Origin: Ciona savignyi
Taxonomy: Eukaryota; Chordata; Ascidiacea; Phlebobranchia; Cionidae
Assembly: GCA_000149265.1 (NCBI GenBank)
Contig: CH002963.1
Coordinates: 163,755 to 227,754 of the forward strand
DNA: 64,000 bases
Reading direction: 5' to 3'
In this document: positions 49,100-60,703 of the stretch, one piece after another
How positions within the stretch are numbered: the stretch's first letter is position 1
Layout of the letters: the number at the start of each line of letters is the position of its first letter
The notes under the pieces: generated by a model
The model's database searches: none
Seen by the model: only the letters and a program-made list of their open reading frames with translations
What the model was told of the DNA's origin: nothing
Translations under genes and position numbers: made by a program

Positions 49100-50931
49100 C
49101 TATCGTTTGCATTTATTCGCCTAGCAGTTATGGAATAAAAAAACATTGTTCCTTACCTTCCATTATAAATCAAGACATGTTTTAAAGAAGAAATTATTTG
49201 ACACAGCAACTAATTCTTAGTTGTATACTTTCTGAAACAATTTTCTGAAACAAAATTGGTTAAACACCAGCCAATACTATTGGTAAGATAATGTCTTTAC
49301 TTCGCATAAAAGAAAGCCTAAGTAGTTGGATAAACATATTTAGTGTATCCTTGTTGTGTGGCGAAATGGGTAACGCGTTCAACTTATATACCTATTAAAA
49401 ATAAAGTGATGATCACGGTTTCGAAACTCAACTCGGTAAAAAAATTAAAAAATCGCTGGGTGGCTTCGAAACTCCACTCGGTAAAAAAAATTAAAAAAAT
49501 CACTGCCTTTGAAAACGGTTAAGACAGCATGCAAGTTAAAAAGGCAGTAGTAACGAATACACCACTGGTTAAAAACTTGGACAATAAAAAAAAAAACTTG
49601 GGTTAAAAAATATATTATAACGTTTGTCACAGTACTATACTAATACTTAACCATGTTAAACATGTAGCCGTGGTCCGCTAACATCAGTAAATCTATTGGG
49701 CACTTTTCGACAGATAGATTGCGTTAATTTTCAACTGAATTATCTACTGTATGTAAGCATTTTTATAAGTGCATTGCAAATACACATGCGAGAAACGAAA
49801 TATAATATGCTCCTTTTATATTCTTATATCATTGTAACTATTTTTTACGTGCTATAAACATCAGTAGTGTTGCCTTAACCAATACATTAGGCAACATTTT
49901 GTTATCCTCAAGTTATCCTACATTTCTTAACCAACAATTTTATTTACACCCACAATCTGATGTTGAAGCTAACATTGTGATTCTACACCCCCTTTTATAC
50001 GCGTCTAGACGTGGTGAGATGTTGTTTTGCTGTCGTGTGGCCAGTCATCATATTAGTTTAGTTGGAATAATAAAATGGAACAGGTATCCGGTGCAATGTA
50101 CACAAACCATCGAACATGTCGCCTGAATGTAACGCGAAGATCCGTTTTAAGACCAAACTTGTTGAATCTGTAGTATTGTTAAAGTCAACACTTTTAAGAC
50201 CTGACACTTTTTTGTTCGCCGGTGTTTTCTTTGTCCACTAGTACAAATCTATTCTGAAAGAAAGTAATGAAATGGCGTCTCAATCTTGCATGATTTTTAT
50301 GACCTTTATAAATAATGCTATGAGAATGTTTAATTTTAGGATGGGTTAGATCGCCATCCGATTTATATTGTATTTTCAGTCTGATGGTCGTTGGCTCGAA
50401 ACCATCCGTCAGCTAGTCAGTTGTGTACTTGGATAAGTCACTAAGTAGGGGATATTGAACCTGGGGAACTGATGGGTTCTGCTAAAACAGTATAAAAGTC
50501 CTAATCGCATATAACACAATAGATGCAGAAACCCGATTGTAGGCGCGAGGTTATCTCATTGCCTTAAGGATCCTGCGTTTTTTATATATGGGGATTAAAT
50601 ACATACCCTATTCGGGCCGCATCACTCTTAATTAAGCAATTAACAGTGTGTTTGAATTTACACAAATGGGTCAAGAGTAGTACTTATGAATTAAGGAAAA
50701 CACAAATACCGTCAGAACAAGAAAACAAACGGTAAAGTGAATCAGGCGAAAAAAGCCAGACGTACTAATCTGCCCGTTGGCTTCAATCACTTGCGAGGCT
50801 TGCCTAAACCCAGTAAATTAGTTTGTTTGAAGAAAAACTGTATCAAAACGCTTATTGTAGTTTAGCATACTGCAAAAGATCCGGTAGCCCGAATGTGGGA
50901 GCGAGACACATCACGATTTTCCATGCAATAC

Positions 50932-51110
50932 ATATTTTAAATGAGAGTTTAAACATACGTCGGCCGAAACACAACTAGGCGCAACGGTTGCCTGTTTATA
51001 TCGGCAATCAACATATTTGAAAGGGGGTTTGCATGTTACGCATGACAAGTGTTGTTGGTAATTTGTTTTATTGCATTGATAACAGGTGAATAAAAAGTTA
51101 ACACTCCAAA
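50932..51110 (-). pseudogene. possible Ly6-like exon remnant
   Basis: A minus-strand ORF contains LFTCYQCNKT, then LSCVTCK, VDCRY, PSCVSADVCLN: eight cysteines in about 50 residues, starting with the C-Y-x-C pattern seen in the two Ly6-like genes nearby. No acceptor in the matching phase, no signal exon and no DLCN exon were found, so it is either a relic or part of an unrelated small cysteine-rich protein. Confidence 0.3.
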
Positions 51111-51517
51111 TGTTATTAAAAATGACAGGTAGGAAATTCAGAAAAAAAGCACTGTACATTTTCAAACAAATTGTGTAACATTTTTTCAACATCTAGCTCG
51201 AAGTACAATCAAACTTGTGTTAAAAAAATTTATAAGCCTGTCGACAACAAAACAGCAACACCACACTACGTACAGCATAATTTATATTAAGTGCTGATTT
51301 ATACTGTAAAATTAGTTTTTTTTTTATTAAAAAAAACGAACAATAATAAGATAATCAAACGCCCATAGTGGTGTTGTCGGGTATGTTGTAGTGAGTAGAA
51401 TACGACGCATGCATCCACCATACATACATCTTGTATTCAACCTAACATCAATGGTTTCATACTACGTTCGCCAAGGTCATCAAACTCAACAAACTTTTAG
51501 ATTTTTTTTTGAATTTG

Positions 51518-51645
51518 TACGGTCGTGTGACCGAATGGTTAAGGCGACCGATACATATACCGATTTATCAAAGAGTTAATTCGATACATATACTTACTCC
51601 TATATACAAAAACGGTCCTTGTGACGAGCCCAATATGGTCCAAAA
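51518..51645 (+). repeat. tRNA-like SINE with internal duplication
   Basis: Starts ACGGTCGTGTGACCGAATGG; the CGATACATATACC segment occurs twice (about 51549 and 51573), then ACAAAAACGGTCCTTGTGAC. The box B part has decayed (ATGGTCCAAAAATATTCTTG). Confidence 0.65.
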
Positions 51646-52278
51646 ATATTCTTGGATTCATTTTTACATAATCGGCTATAGCGTGTATACATTATAGAAT
51701 TTGCCTTATGGCTTCTGTTATAGAGGGCCGTGCTACTAAACGATACAAACAGGAGATATTAACGCCACAATTTCCTCTACATCGATAAAGGGAAGTCACG
51801 AAAGGAAGCCCTGTAGAGTTAAATCCTGGTAGGTTTGGAACACATTACTTTATTCCAAGAAGTATTAAAAGTAAGTGAAAACCGTTGTGTTTTAATGGAG
51901 GTGGATAATGTATAGGTTATTGTGGTGTGTGTAATTTTATTTTCACGAGGGCCTGTTTTGTCAAATGCCAATGGTTCTTACAGATGACTGTCGAAATACT
52001 GGTATCGGTGACGTTATGCGTATAAGGCTTGTGTGGTGTAAATGTATTATCATTAGGCTTGGAAGCTGCACAATGAATGAAAATTGACCTAGTTTGATGA
52101 TCGTCGTTTTACCTTATTTTGCCTGTTTTTTTTTAATTCAAAATAAAATTGTTATTTTCCAATGGAGTTTAAAAATACAAAAAAAACTAATTTTAATCAA
52201 GCTATTTTATGTAGAAATTATTACAATGTGTGCTTTGTATTTGCTATAAAGTCCGGCTAACAAGTGATTTGTCCACAG

Positions 52279-55200
52279 ATGAACAAGATATTTCTTCTCT
52301 TTCTTATCCTTGCGATAACCGTCTCAAGCAGCGATGCCATCTGCTCTTTCTGGCGACGACGAACGTAAGTCCAACTGTCTGTCTGCATGCAATTCGGTGT
52401 GTGACTTTACATGGCACTTAAATGGTATATTAAAGGAAAGTGGTCTAATGACCCTTTATGTAACGAATTTAAGCTGAAAAACAACGAAAGAAGAAACAGT
52501 TATACTAATTATTACCAGCCAAAATTGTCTTCCGAGTTCTGTTCTTAAAACTCATTTTTTTAGGTGGAACCAAAAGGAAAAAAAGGAATCAAGTAAGTTT
52601 TGCTTTTTGTTTTTTCGGAATGCGTTTTTATGTTGTATCGTGGATGTATCAAAATAATTGACGACACTGAAGTCCATTTAATTATTTTCCGCTCGGAGCT
52701 AACCAGCAAGCAACTACAACAATTATTTGTTTTATCTTGTGTTTATCCCTGTGAAGATGGCGTATAACCAATTAAGACCTCTATGAACGGCAGGATGTGA
52801 CGAGTGGTACCCTCCATGAGTCATTGTTTTTAAACGAGTGTTTTGCTGAGTAACAATGGTGGTGATTCCCCAATGTTTGTTTGGTTGAAAGCAGCATGTG
52901 CTAGGCTGCGCGCCGGTGTTCTCGTTTAGCTGTAAAGTTTTGTAATCGTGGAGCAGTGCTTTGTATAATAAAGGTGTTGATTGTGCATCTGCTAGCTGTT
53001 TGTTGGAAAAAAAGTTGCCGATGTACGAGGGGGTATGGGCTCAAAATTTTTAAACAAAATTTTGTAGGGTTTTGAGTTTAGGTTGCAGATCCAAGCTTCA
53101 ATTTTAAATTGTGAAAAAATCTAAGACTTTCTATGTCAGGATTTTGAGTGACAGTCGTTTTTGTGAGGTCAGTTTGCATTGGAGAGATAGGGAAAATAAT
53201 TAGTTGAACGCCTCCTAAATGAAAAACTGGCCATTTTGAATTTTTTGCCAAAATCTCCAAATTTATAGAAATTTGAGTGTGGATAAATGTTACTAGTCAA
53301 CTGTTTGTCTAAAATCTTACACTTAATTACTTATGCTAATTAGCAAAGTAATTAATTAGTCATTTTTCCTCATTTTTGGTCATTTTCACTCCGGTAGAGG
53401 GTCGTTCGGATATTTTTTCAAGAACTTAACTTCGAATGGCTTTTATAAATACCAGACAATCTTTCGATACAGGCTGTTAATCCGATTTGTGATATCGGAC
53501 TGGAAAATGCACTCCTCTTGGTATCCACATGTGTACCTTTTTTTCATATTTTTCAATTTTTGGGCAGGTGTGAAGGCCTAGATGTGTTGTTGGACACCTA
53601 TGCATACAGAAGATATAAAAACTTACCAATCCTAACCATCCTTGATTGTCAAACATTGGTGAAAGAACTGGAGGCGGACAAAATGTGGTCACACGAGGCT
53701 CAAAGGTGACATTGGGTGTGTTTTTTTACTTAAAAACAACAATTTGTACCCTGGTTATGGACTTTAAACCTTTCAAATTACAGTGAAAAAATGTGCTGAA
53801 ACTTGTGAAACATCAAGCAGTGAATTTTAATGTGTACGAAGAGTTTCAGTCATCACCAGTGACACTGTCGCCAAATGAAATCTACAGAATGACCACCCTT
53901 CAGTCGAAGGCCTGTAATAGCCGAAGCAGTCAACAGAAACGGTTAAAATTTGGACAGGAGTCTCACAGAATGACCTCTACTAGTAAGTTCGAACAGTTTA
54001 AACCAAACTGGAACGGTCACCGTTTCCAAGGATGGCGTATAACCAATTAAGACCTCTATGAACGGCAGGATGTGACGAGTGGTACCCTCCATGAGTCATT
54101 GTTTTTAAACAAGTGTTTTGCTGAGTAACAATGGTGGTGATTCCCCAATGTTTGTTTTGTTGAAAGCAGCATGTGCTAGGCTGCGCGCCGGTGTTCTCGT
54201 TTAGCTGTAAAGTTTTGTAATCGTGGAGCAGTGCTTTGTAAAATAAAGGTGTTGAATGTGCATCTGCTAGCTGTTTTGTTGGAAAAAAGTTGCCGATGTA
54301 CGAAGGGGTATGGGCTCAAAATTTTGTAGGGTTTTGAGTTTAGGTTGCAGATCCAAGCTTCAATTTTGAATTGTGAAAAAATCTAAGACTTCCTATGTCA
54401 GGATTTTGAGTGACAGTCGTTTTTGTGAGGTCAGTTTGCATTGGAGAGATAGGGAAAATAATTAGTTGAACGCCTCCTAAATGAAAAACGGGCTATTTTG
54501 AATTTTGGGCCAAAATCTCCGAAATTTATAGAAATTTGAGTGTGGATAAATGTTACTAGTCAACTGTTTGTCTAAAATCTTACACTTAATTACTTATGCT
54601 AATTAGCAAAGTAATTAATTAGTCATTTTTCCTCATTTTTGGTCATTTTCACTCCGGTAGAGGGTCGTTCGGATATTTTTTCAAGAACTTAACTTCGAAT
54701 GGCTTTTATAAATACCAGACAATCTTTCGATACAGGCTGTTAATCCGATTTGTGATATCGGACTGGAAAATGCACTCCTCTTGGTATCCACATGTGTACC
54801 TTTTTTTCATATTTTTTAATTTTTGGGCAGGTGTGAAGGCCTAGATGTGTTGTTGGACACCTATGCATACAGAAGATATAAAAACTTACCAATCCTAACC
54901 ATCCTTGATTGTCAAACATTGGTGAAACAACTGGAGGCGGACAAAATGTGGTCACACGAGGCTCAAAGGTGACATTGGGTGTGTTTTTTTACTCAAAAAC
55001 AACAATTTGTACCCTGGTTATGGACTTTAAACCTTTCAAATTACAGTGAAAAAATGTGCTGAAACTTGTGAAACATCAAGCAGTGAATTTTAATGTGTAC
55101 GAAGAGTTTCAGTCATCACCAGTGACACTGTCGCCAAATGAAATCTACAGAATGACCACCCTTCAGTCGAAGGCCTGTAATAGCCGAAGCAGTCAACAGA

Positions 55201-56342
55201 AACGGTTAAAATTTGGACAGGAGTCTCACAGAATGACCTCTACTAGTAAGTTCGAACAGTTTAAACCAAACTGGAGCGGTCACCGTTTCCAAGATGGCGT
55301 ATAACCAATTAAGACCTCTATGAACGGCAGGATGTGACGAGTGGTACCCTCCATGAGTCATTGTTTTTAAACGAGTGTTTTGCTGAGTAACAATGGTGGT
55401 GATTCCCCAATGTTTGTTTGGTTGAAAGCAGCATGTGCTAGGCTGCGCGCCGGTGTTCTCGTTTAGCTGTAAAGTTTTGTAATCGTGGAGCAGTGCTTTG
55501 TATAATAAAGGTGTTGATTGTGCATCTGCTAGCTGTTTGTTGGAAAAAAAGTTGCCGATGTACGAGGGGGTATGGGCTCAAAATTTTTAAACAAAATTTT
55601 GTAGGGTTTTGAGTTTAGGTTGCAGATCCAAGCTTCAATTTTAAATTGTGAAAAAATCTAAGACTTCCTATGTCAGGATTTTGAGTGACAGTCGTTTTTG
55701 TGAGGTCAGTTTGCATTGGAGAGATAGGGAAAATAATTAGTTGAACGCCTCCTGAAGCAAGGGGTTACCACAGCGGCAATCCTTGGACTACCTCCCGTCC
55801 GCCGTAAATAATGCAAATACTCAAATATATTTAAGACGTTGTTATAGTTTTAGTTAACCCAAATAATCTACTGGGTTTAAATAATGTCCGCCTTTGTCAA
55901 GTTTTAATCTCACGACCTTTCTGTTAATGATATAACTGACATGTGATTGGAATAATCAAGTCTCTGATTAGATTAGAAAAATAGGTTAATGGTGATATGT
56001 GCCCGTCCTATTTTATTGCGAGTTTCGTCGGGTGAGTTACCAAGACTAGTTTTAAAGTTAACGATACGTGCATCGTACAGGTTAACTATTCCACATAACC
56101 GATAACCAAATTAGATTATTTTATTATTGTGGGTTTGTCTTTTTATATAGTAAACGTTACAGGAGCCGGTTTTGCTTACCATTCGATCACAGATGGTTTA
56201 AATAAATAAAACGCGCTATCCAGTAAACCACAAGATAAAATATCGCAGTTAATTTAATAAATTTTTTCCGCTAGTGGACGTAGCAGAGTTGGACAGTATG
56301 TGCCAGGACATGGTTGAGATGATGCCTCAATCAGAAGAATAA
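52279..56342 (+). CDS. 60-aa secreted peptide precursor, basic then acidic
   Basis: Exons 52279-52364, 52564-52592 (29 bp) and 56275-56342 (TAA); phases 2 then 1 close exactly. The start codon directly follows TTTGTCCACAG, a good spliced-leader acceptor. Residues 1-20 form a signal peptide (MNKIFLLFLILAITVSSSDA). The predicted mature part begins ICSFWRRRTWNQKEKKES, which is basic and Trp-containing, and ends with an acidic, Met-rich segment (EMMPQSEE). It has two cysteines, at about residues 22 and 47, that could pair. Ascidian antimicrobial precursors share this order of signal, cationic core and acidic extension, but no sequence match to a known family is claimed; a hormone-like peptide is the alternative. 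A 3'-UTR intron is supported by a donor at 56348 and an acceptor at 56434. Intron 2 (3.7 kb) contains the tandem duplication at 52.76-55.75 kb. Confidence 0.7.
52756..55752 (+). repeat. tandem duplication: R4 - spacer - R4 - spacer - R4
   Basis: Three copies of the R4 element (52756-53218, 54031-54480, 55293-55752) alternate with two copies of an 812-bp spacer (53219-54030 and 54481-55292). The spacers differ at only a few positions (for example GTGAAAGAACTGG against GTGAAACAACTGG). Each spacer carries short ORFs (CEGLDVLLDTYAYRRYKNL-type and MLKLVKHQAVNFNVYEEF-type) that are maintained only because the copies are recent. Unequal exchange between R4 copies would explain the structure. All of it lies inside intron 2 of the small secreted peptide gene. 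Confidence 0.9.
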
Positions 56343-56434
56343 CTAAAGGTGAAGTATTAATCCATGTTTAAATGTTAACTAAATTCTTAAATACTATGCT
56401 TTCTTACGTCACAATTTGTTTGTTTTTTTTGCAG

Positions 56435-56500
56435 GGAAAAACACATTGAAACGTCACAATGACACGAAATAAATAAATTATGCAAGTTGTTATGTCTATT
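56435..56500 (+). other. 3'-UTR exon and polyadenylation signal of the small peptide gene
   Basis: After the stop codon at 56342 the sequence CTAAAG meets a donor (GTGAAG). A pyrimidine-rich acceptor TTTTTTTTGCAG at 56434 starts the last exon, which contains two overlapping AATAAA motifs (first at 56468-56473). Confidence 0.6.
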
Positions 56501-56879
56501 TTTGCCTTTGTTTGATCTTAGGTAGTTTTAAAAATAAAAAAACCTGTTGGTGTTTAGACGGATGTCTAAACTTTTCTTTGCAATTCCACTTAAATAAGTT
56601 TTTATGCTTTTGAATTTTGTCATTAGTTAATTCAGTTATTCACTATAAGTTAGATCAGTGCAAATTTGGCTAAAGCATAGATCAAGCAGGATAAGATAAT
56701 CATTATTATTTGTAAGTATAAAAAAACGTATAAGGGCCTACACGTATAATAACCTTAAAGAACAATAGTCAGATTACATTGTGCCTAATGTTGGGTTCTC
56801 GAAGGATGTAATAATATTTATGTAGCCGACATTTAAACAGTTTAAGGGTCGGTTATAAGCTAAGATGCTGTATTTTACC

Positions 56880-57016
56880 GCCATTGCCAAATTACCTTGT
56901 GCCACTTTCAAGTTACCCGGAGTTCTGCAGTACGTTGTTAAAAACTAGAATATTTTTACATATTTAATTCCACAATTCACACAATAATTTGTTTGGTTTC
57001 GGAGACGTCAACTAAT
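56880..57016 (-). repeat. left part of a split Cics-1-like SINE
   Basis: Contains CCTTGTGCCACTTTCAAGTT and a diverged body reaching TCAACTAATG. The right part of the same copy (CCTTGCGCGAATCAGGCGAC onward, to about 60325) resumes at 60268, after the nested transposons. Confidence 0.6.
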
Positions 57017-57239
57017 GGTAAGCACTTAATGTACATCAAACTGAGGCTACAGCTGATCGACATTTGTGACGTCATACAGTAGCTTATGGGAACTCCTGAT
57101 GTATTATGGGTAATTTTTTTAAATCTTTTTTTCTTTTTTTTAGGCCGATTCTCTTCTTTTCAAACTGTATATCGGCAAAGATGATTTTAAAACCGCATCT
57201 CCTTGATCAATATCCAGAAAATTCACAAATTAAAGGGTG

Positions 57240-57439
57240 CCTCTAAATACTACGGGATCGCTTGGAGCGCTTGATTCACTTAGATTGCTATGGAAAGTAA
57301 TTCTCACCCTGTCCCTAACACTAATCTCAACCCCAGAACTAACTTTAACCCCAACCCTAACATTAATATCATGGCTTTTGTAATTACGCAGTATAGTAAG
57401 CGATCCATGCAATCCAAGCGATCCTGTAGTATTTAGAGG
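57240..57439. mobile_element. short palindromic MITE inside the outer element
   Basis: Ends CCTCTAAATACTACGGGATC and its near-perfect complement (GATCCTGTAGTATTTAGAGG) bound a 200-bp core with a CTAACACTAATCTCAACCCC run that recurs in part at about 28140. No clear target duplication was seen. Confidence 0.6.
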
Positions 57440-58659
57440 TAGGCTACCGCAAATTTAATACCGGTATTATATCAATACCAATGCACAATAACCCCATGGT
57501 TGACTGATTGGGTTAGGATTGGTGTTCAGGTAGAGATTAGCGTTAGGGTTGGGGTTCAGGCTTAGAGTTAGTTTTCACGCAAATAGTGTGTGCAGTTTCA
57601 TAGAATAAATAGTGTGTGCAGTGCATAGACTAAGCACACCACTGAATACCCAGCATTTGGTTTAGCACCCATCACATTTCGAAATGTTTTAACATCTTCA
57701 TACAGAAGGCGCGCTAGATATATACCGGTAGATATAATCCACAATACACCATGTGTTTCCACAAGTTACTTGTCGTTTCGCATGAACAACTCTCTCCTAG
57801 GAAAAAAATTACCCATAATACATCAGGAGTTCCCATAAGCTACTGTATGACGTCACAAATGTCGATCAGCTGTAGCCTCAGTTTGATGTACATTAAAGGG
57901 GAACTGAAGTCAATTTTAAGAATATCTTAATAAATGGAAAAAAGTACGCTGATTTCAAAAATCAAATCAGTTTCTTCCCAATATTTTTTTGTTAGAGAGT
58001 TATGAGCAAATATGCATTTTATTTTATGTTAGGGTATTTCCCGTATTACGTCACTGACGTTGTTGAGATTTCGTGCCTATATGCATTGTATACAATCATG
58101 TGTCAGTTTAGAGGTGAATTAGTAACATAAGCGCCTGCAGGAGCGTTGTATTTTCGTTTTTTTATGGAGACTTAGCATAACACTTGTCATATAGCCTAAC
58201 TGAACCAATGTACCCGCGTGACAGCTTAACTTAAGCGCGCTCATTCAGGCCTACACGGTCCTGGACCTAAGCTGAATGCTGAGGTATACAGGTCTCGTAT
58301 TTAAAATGACTTTAGAATAATAAGTCTTACCAATTTATATCATAAATCATAGAAGTGAAGACAGAACAAGAAAACTAGAACAGGAGGCAGTAAACTGTAA
58401 CTGCCAGCAATTTATAGAAATAAACCAGCCATCAATCAAAGATCAGACTATGCGGTGGGAACAGCCTATTTCTTTCATGATTGTTGCTTTTCAATATATA
58501 GCCATAATCTGCAACGTAGACTAGCAATGTTATTATCAATCCCTAGGCTACAAACTGAGAGTGTGAGAGATTTGGTATACATATGCATAGAAGTTTTAAC
58601 AAATTTCTTTTGTTTTCTTCATTTCTAGAGTAAATTTAAGTTAATGTTGTAACACTAAA

Positions 58660-59034
58660 ATGGATGACAGTTTTCAGCATTCTGACATGGATGAAAGAAG
58701 TTTTATTGTACACAATAAAACAACACAAATTTAGTCATGTGCGTTTGAACCAAGGAAAACGTCTAAAAGTATCTTTGAAAATGCAAGCCCCATAGAAGAA
58801 AATGTTTATTTAGAAACATTACCTATTGACATGACTTGGTGCCGTTGCAAAAACTGTATTCTTATGGACACACTGCAAGAATGTTTATGCTGCATGAATG
58901 TACATGCATTTGTGCACAAAATAACGCCAGACTGGACTTGCATTACTAAAAGCCCTTATTTTTTTCAATTATCTGTTTGGATAAAGAAGTTCTTGAAGTT
59001 GCACTTGATGTACTGGGTTTATCACTATGTTTAA
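58660..59034 (+). pseudogene. transposon ORF with WCxC/CxCC cysteine cluster, one stop
   Basis: An ATG at 58660 opens a frame broken by TAG at 58732-58734; it then runs open to 59034. The open part has TWCRCKNCILMDTLQECLCC, a cluster like the cysteine-rich ballast region of the P2X7 receptor tail, which also occurs in many transposon-linked proteins. It faces the THAP ORF and overlaps its 3' end. The in-frame stop marks it as decayed. Confidence 0.55.
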
Positions 59035-59341
59035 AATCATAATCAGAAAAATTAAAAATTGTTAGAACTGTATTTTTCACCAAGTGGTTTGTTTTCATCA
59101 TCTTGGCCACTCCATTGGAGTCAAATACAATTTTACTATGATAATCCTTGTCACAAATATGTGCACTACACACTGCAGTTCTTTTTCCAGGTAGTTTAGA
59201 ATGCTTGCATTGTTGTATCCATTGCTTCAACCGTTTTTTGTCGTTGTGAGGAAATCGATGGAAGTGCACAGGTGGATTGGAATTTTGTGTGCTGTAATAG
59301 GAATTTGTACATCCTGGAGCAAAACAATATGCTTCAATCAC
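58946..59341 (-). CDS. THAP zinc-finger protein of the Kolobok-like element
   Basis: A 131-codon ORF with a complete THAP domain in its first 98 residues: C6 and C11 (the C-x4-C pair), FHRFP at 27-31, W41, C58 and H61 (the C-x2-H pair), and a TVLTIF at 91-96 in place of the usual AVPTIF. THAP domains are DNA-binding and sit at the N-terminus of P-element and Kolobok transposases. The residues after the domain are Ser/Thr-rich and stop at once, so the catalytic part is missing; the ORF may encode only a DNA-binding fragment. The start is the first ATG and precedes C6 by five residues, as in other THAP proteins. Confidence 0.8.
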   Translation of the reverse strand: MIEAYCFAPGCTNSYYSTQNSNPPVHFHRFPHNDKKRLKQWIQQCKHSKLPGKRTAVCSAHICDKDYHSKIVFDSNGVAKMMKTNHLVKNTVLTIFNFSDYDFKHSDKPSTSSATSRTSLSKQIIEKNKGF

Positions 59342-60703
59342 TCTTTCTTCCTTCTCAGTGGCTTAACTTTAGGCATTTTACAATATCTAATAAAAAGAAC
59401 TAAATTAGAAATGTGGTATATTCTTATTAACTTATTTGGGTAGTTAAGTAAAGATCTATTACATATATTCTTCACTTACTTATCTGAGTGCTTGCTGTGT
59501 ACTTATTGTCAGACTACACATCAGCTACTCAACTGTGGATTAACTGGTTTTTGCAATAAGTGGTATTCTCAACCAGTAGGCTAATGCTCAGTTTCAATAA
59601 CAGCAGACATTAAATGCACCACATACACAACAGCAAAACATTATACAAACAGCCAAGGTAAACCATGAAAGAAATAGGCTTTTCCCACCGCATAGTCTAG
59701 CCTTTGCCTAATGGCTGGTTTATTTCTATAAATTGCTGGCACTTACAGTTTAATGCATTCTGTTATAGTTTTCTTGTTCTGTTTTCATTTTTATTATTTA
59801 TGATATAAATTGCTAAGACTTATTATTCTAAAGTCATTTAAATACGAGACCCTGTATACCTCAGCATTCAGCTTAGGTCCAGGACCGTGCAGGCCTTAAT
59901 GACCTCGCTTAAAGTAAGCTGTCACCATGTACATTGGTTTAGTAAGGCTATATGACAAGTGTTATGCTAAGTCTCCATAATAAAAACGAAAATACAACGC
60001 TCCTGCAGGCGCTTCTGTTACTAATTCACCTCTTAACTGACACATGATTGTATACAATGCATATAGGCACGAAATCTTAACAACGTCAGTGACGTAATAC
60101 GGGAAATCCCCTAACATAAAATAAAATACATATTTGCTCATAACTCTTTAACTAAAAAATATTGGAAGAAACTGATTTGATTTTTGAAATCAGCGTATTT
60201 TTTTCCATTTATTAAGATATTCTTAAAATCGACTTCAGTTCCCCTTTAAGTGCTTACCTCAACTAATGCCTTGCGCGAATCAGGCGACTAGCTTTGATGT
60301 CACAACTTTTCGGCTGACGTCCTAGAAAAAGCCAATTCTCAGTATAAATAAAAATGGTGTGGTCTAATGGTCAACCCTACTCATTTTTATATTGGACGTA
60401 CTTACTTATGAGCCCATCATGGGATCCAAACTAAACCAAGTACAAGTTGACAATCTCTCGCATCCCACTGCTTTTAAATATATATGTATGACTACAGTAT
60501 ATGGAAACATTGGCAACTCTAAATTCTCTTTTGTTTAAATAAAGAGAACACATATACGGGCTTGTTTTAACATCGTTCGTGATATTTACTATGCAATTAA
60601 AAGACGTACACCGCTGCAATATATGGCTTATGTACTTTAAACGATGCAAGTTAAATATTACAATCAAACGGGACTAATATTAAAAGTTGGGAAAAAGACG
60701 ATT

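Larger units (their letters stand above)
46830..50900. other. gene-poor stretch with repeats
   Basis: No exon chain found. It holds a short tandem repeat of about 20 bp (CGGTGATGCAATGTAAA, 47390-47475), diverged SINEs at about 47640-47830 and 50370-50610, a full SINE at 48799-49099, a tRNA-like SINE at about 49343-49445 and a possible mitochondrial-type ORF at 48424-48672. Confidence 0.5.
57897..60245. mobile_element. Kolobok-like DNA transposon with about 580-bp inverted ends
   Basis: A 2349-bp element flanked by TTAA (57893-57896 and 60246-60249). Its ends read AGGGGAACTGAAGT, so with the target site the terminus is TTAAAGGGG, as in T2/Kolobok elements. The inverted ends are very long: about 57897-58480 pairs with about 59665-60245. 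The middle carries a THAP-domain ORF on the minus strand and, on the plus strand, an ORF with a WCxC...CxCC cluster. No catalytic transposase region is seen, so the copy is probably non-autonomous. TA instead of TTAA as the duplicated site cannot be excluded from the palindrome alone. Confidence 0.8.
57017..60258. mobile_element. inverted-repeat element with 9-bp target duplication (outer)
   Basis: The outer element starts GGTAAGCACTTAATGTACAT at 57017 and ends with the complement at 60258. Its arms are about 105 bp (57017 to about 57125; 57787-57896 continued at 60250-60258). The direct repeat TCAACTAAT at 57008-57016 and 60259-60267 is a 9-bp target duplication, the size typical of Mutator-like elements. 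It codes for nothing recognisable. Its right arm was later split at TTAA by the element at 57897-60245. Confidence 0.75.

Noticed and set aside
53477-55304. Paired ORFs in the duplicated spacer (71, 82 and 85 codons)
   Set aside because: Conserved only because the spacers are recent duplicates; no splice partners or recognisable domain.
57290-57360. CCCTAACACTAATC-type run as an interstitial telomere
   Set aside because: Units are irregular and part of a MITE core also seen near 28140.
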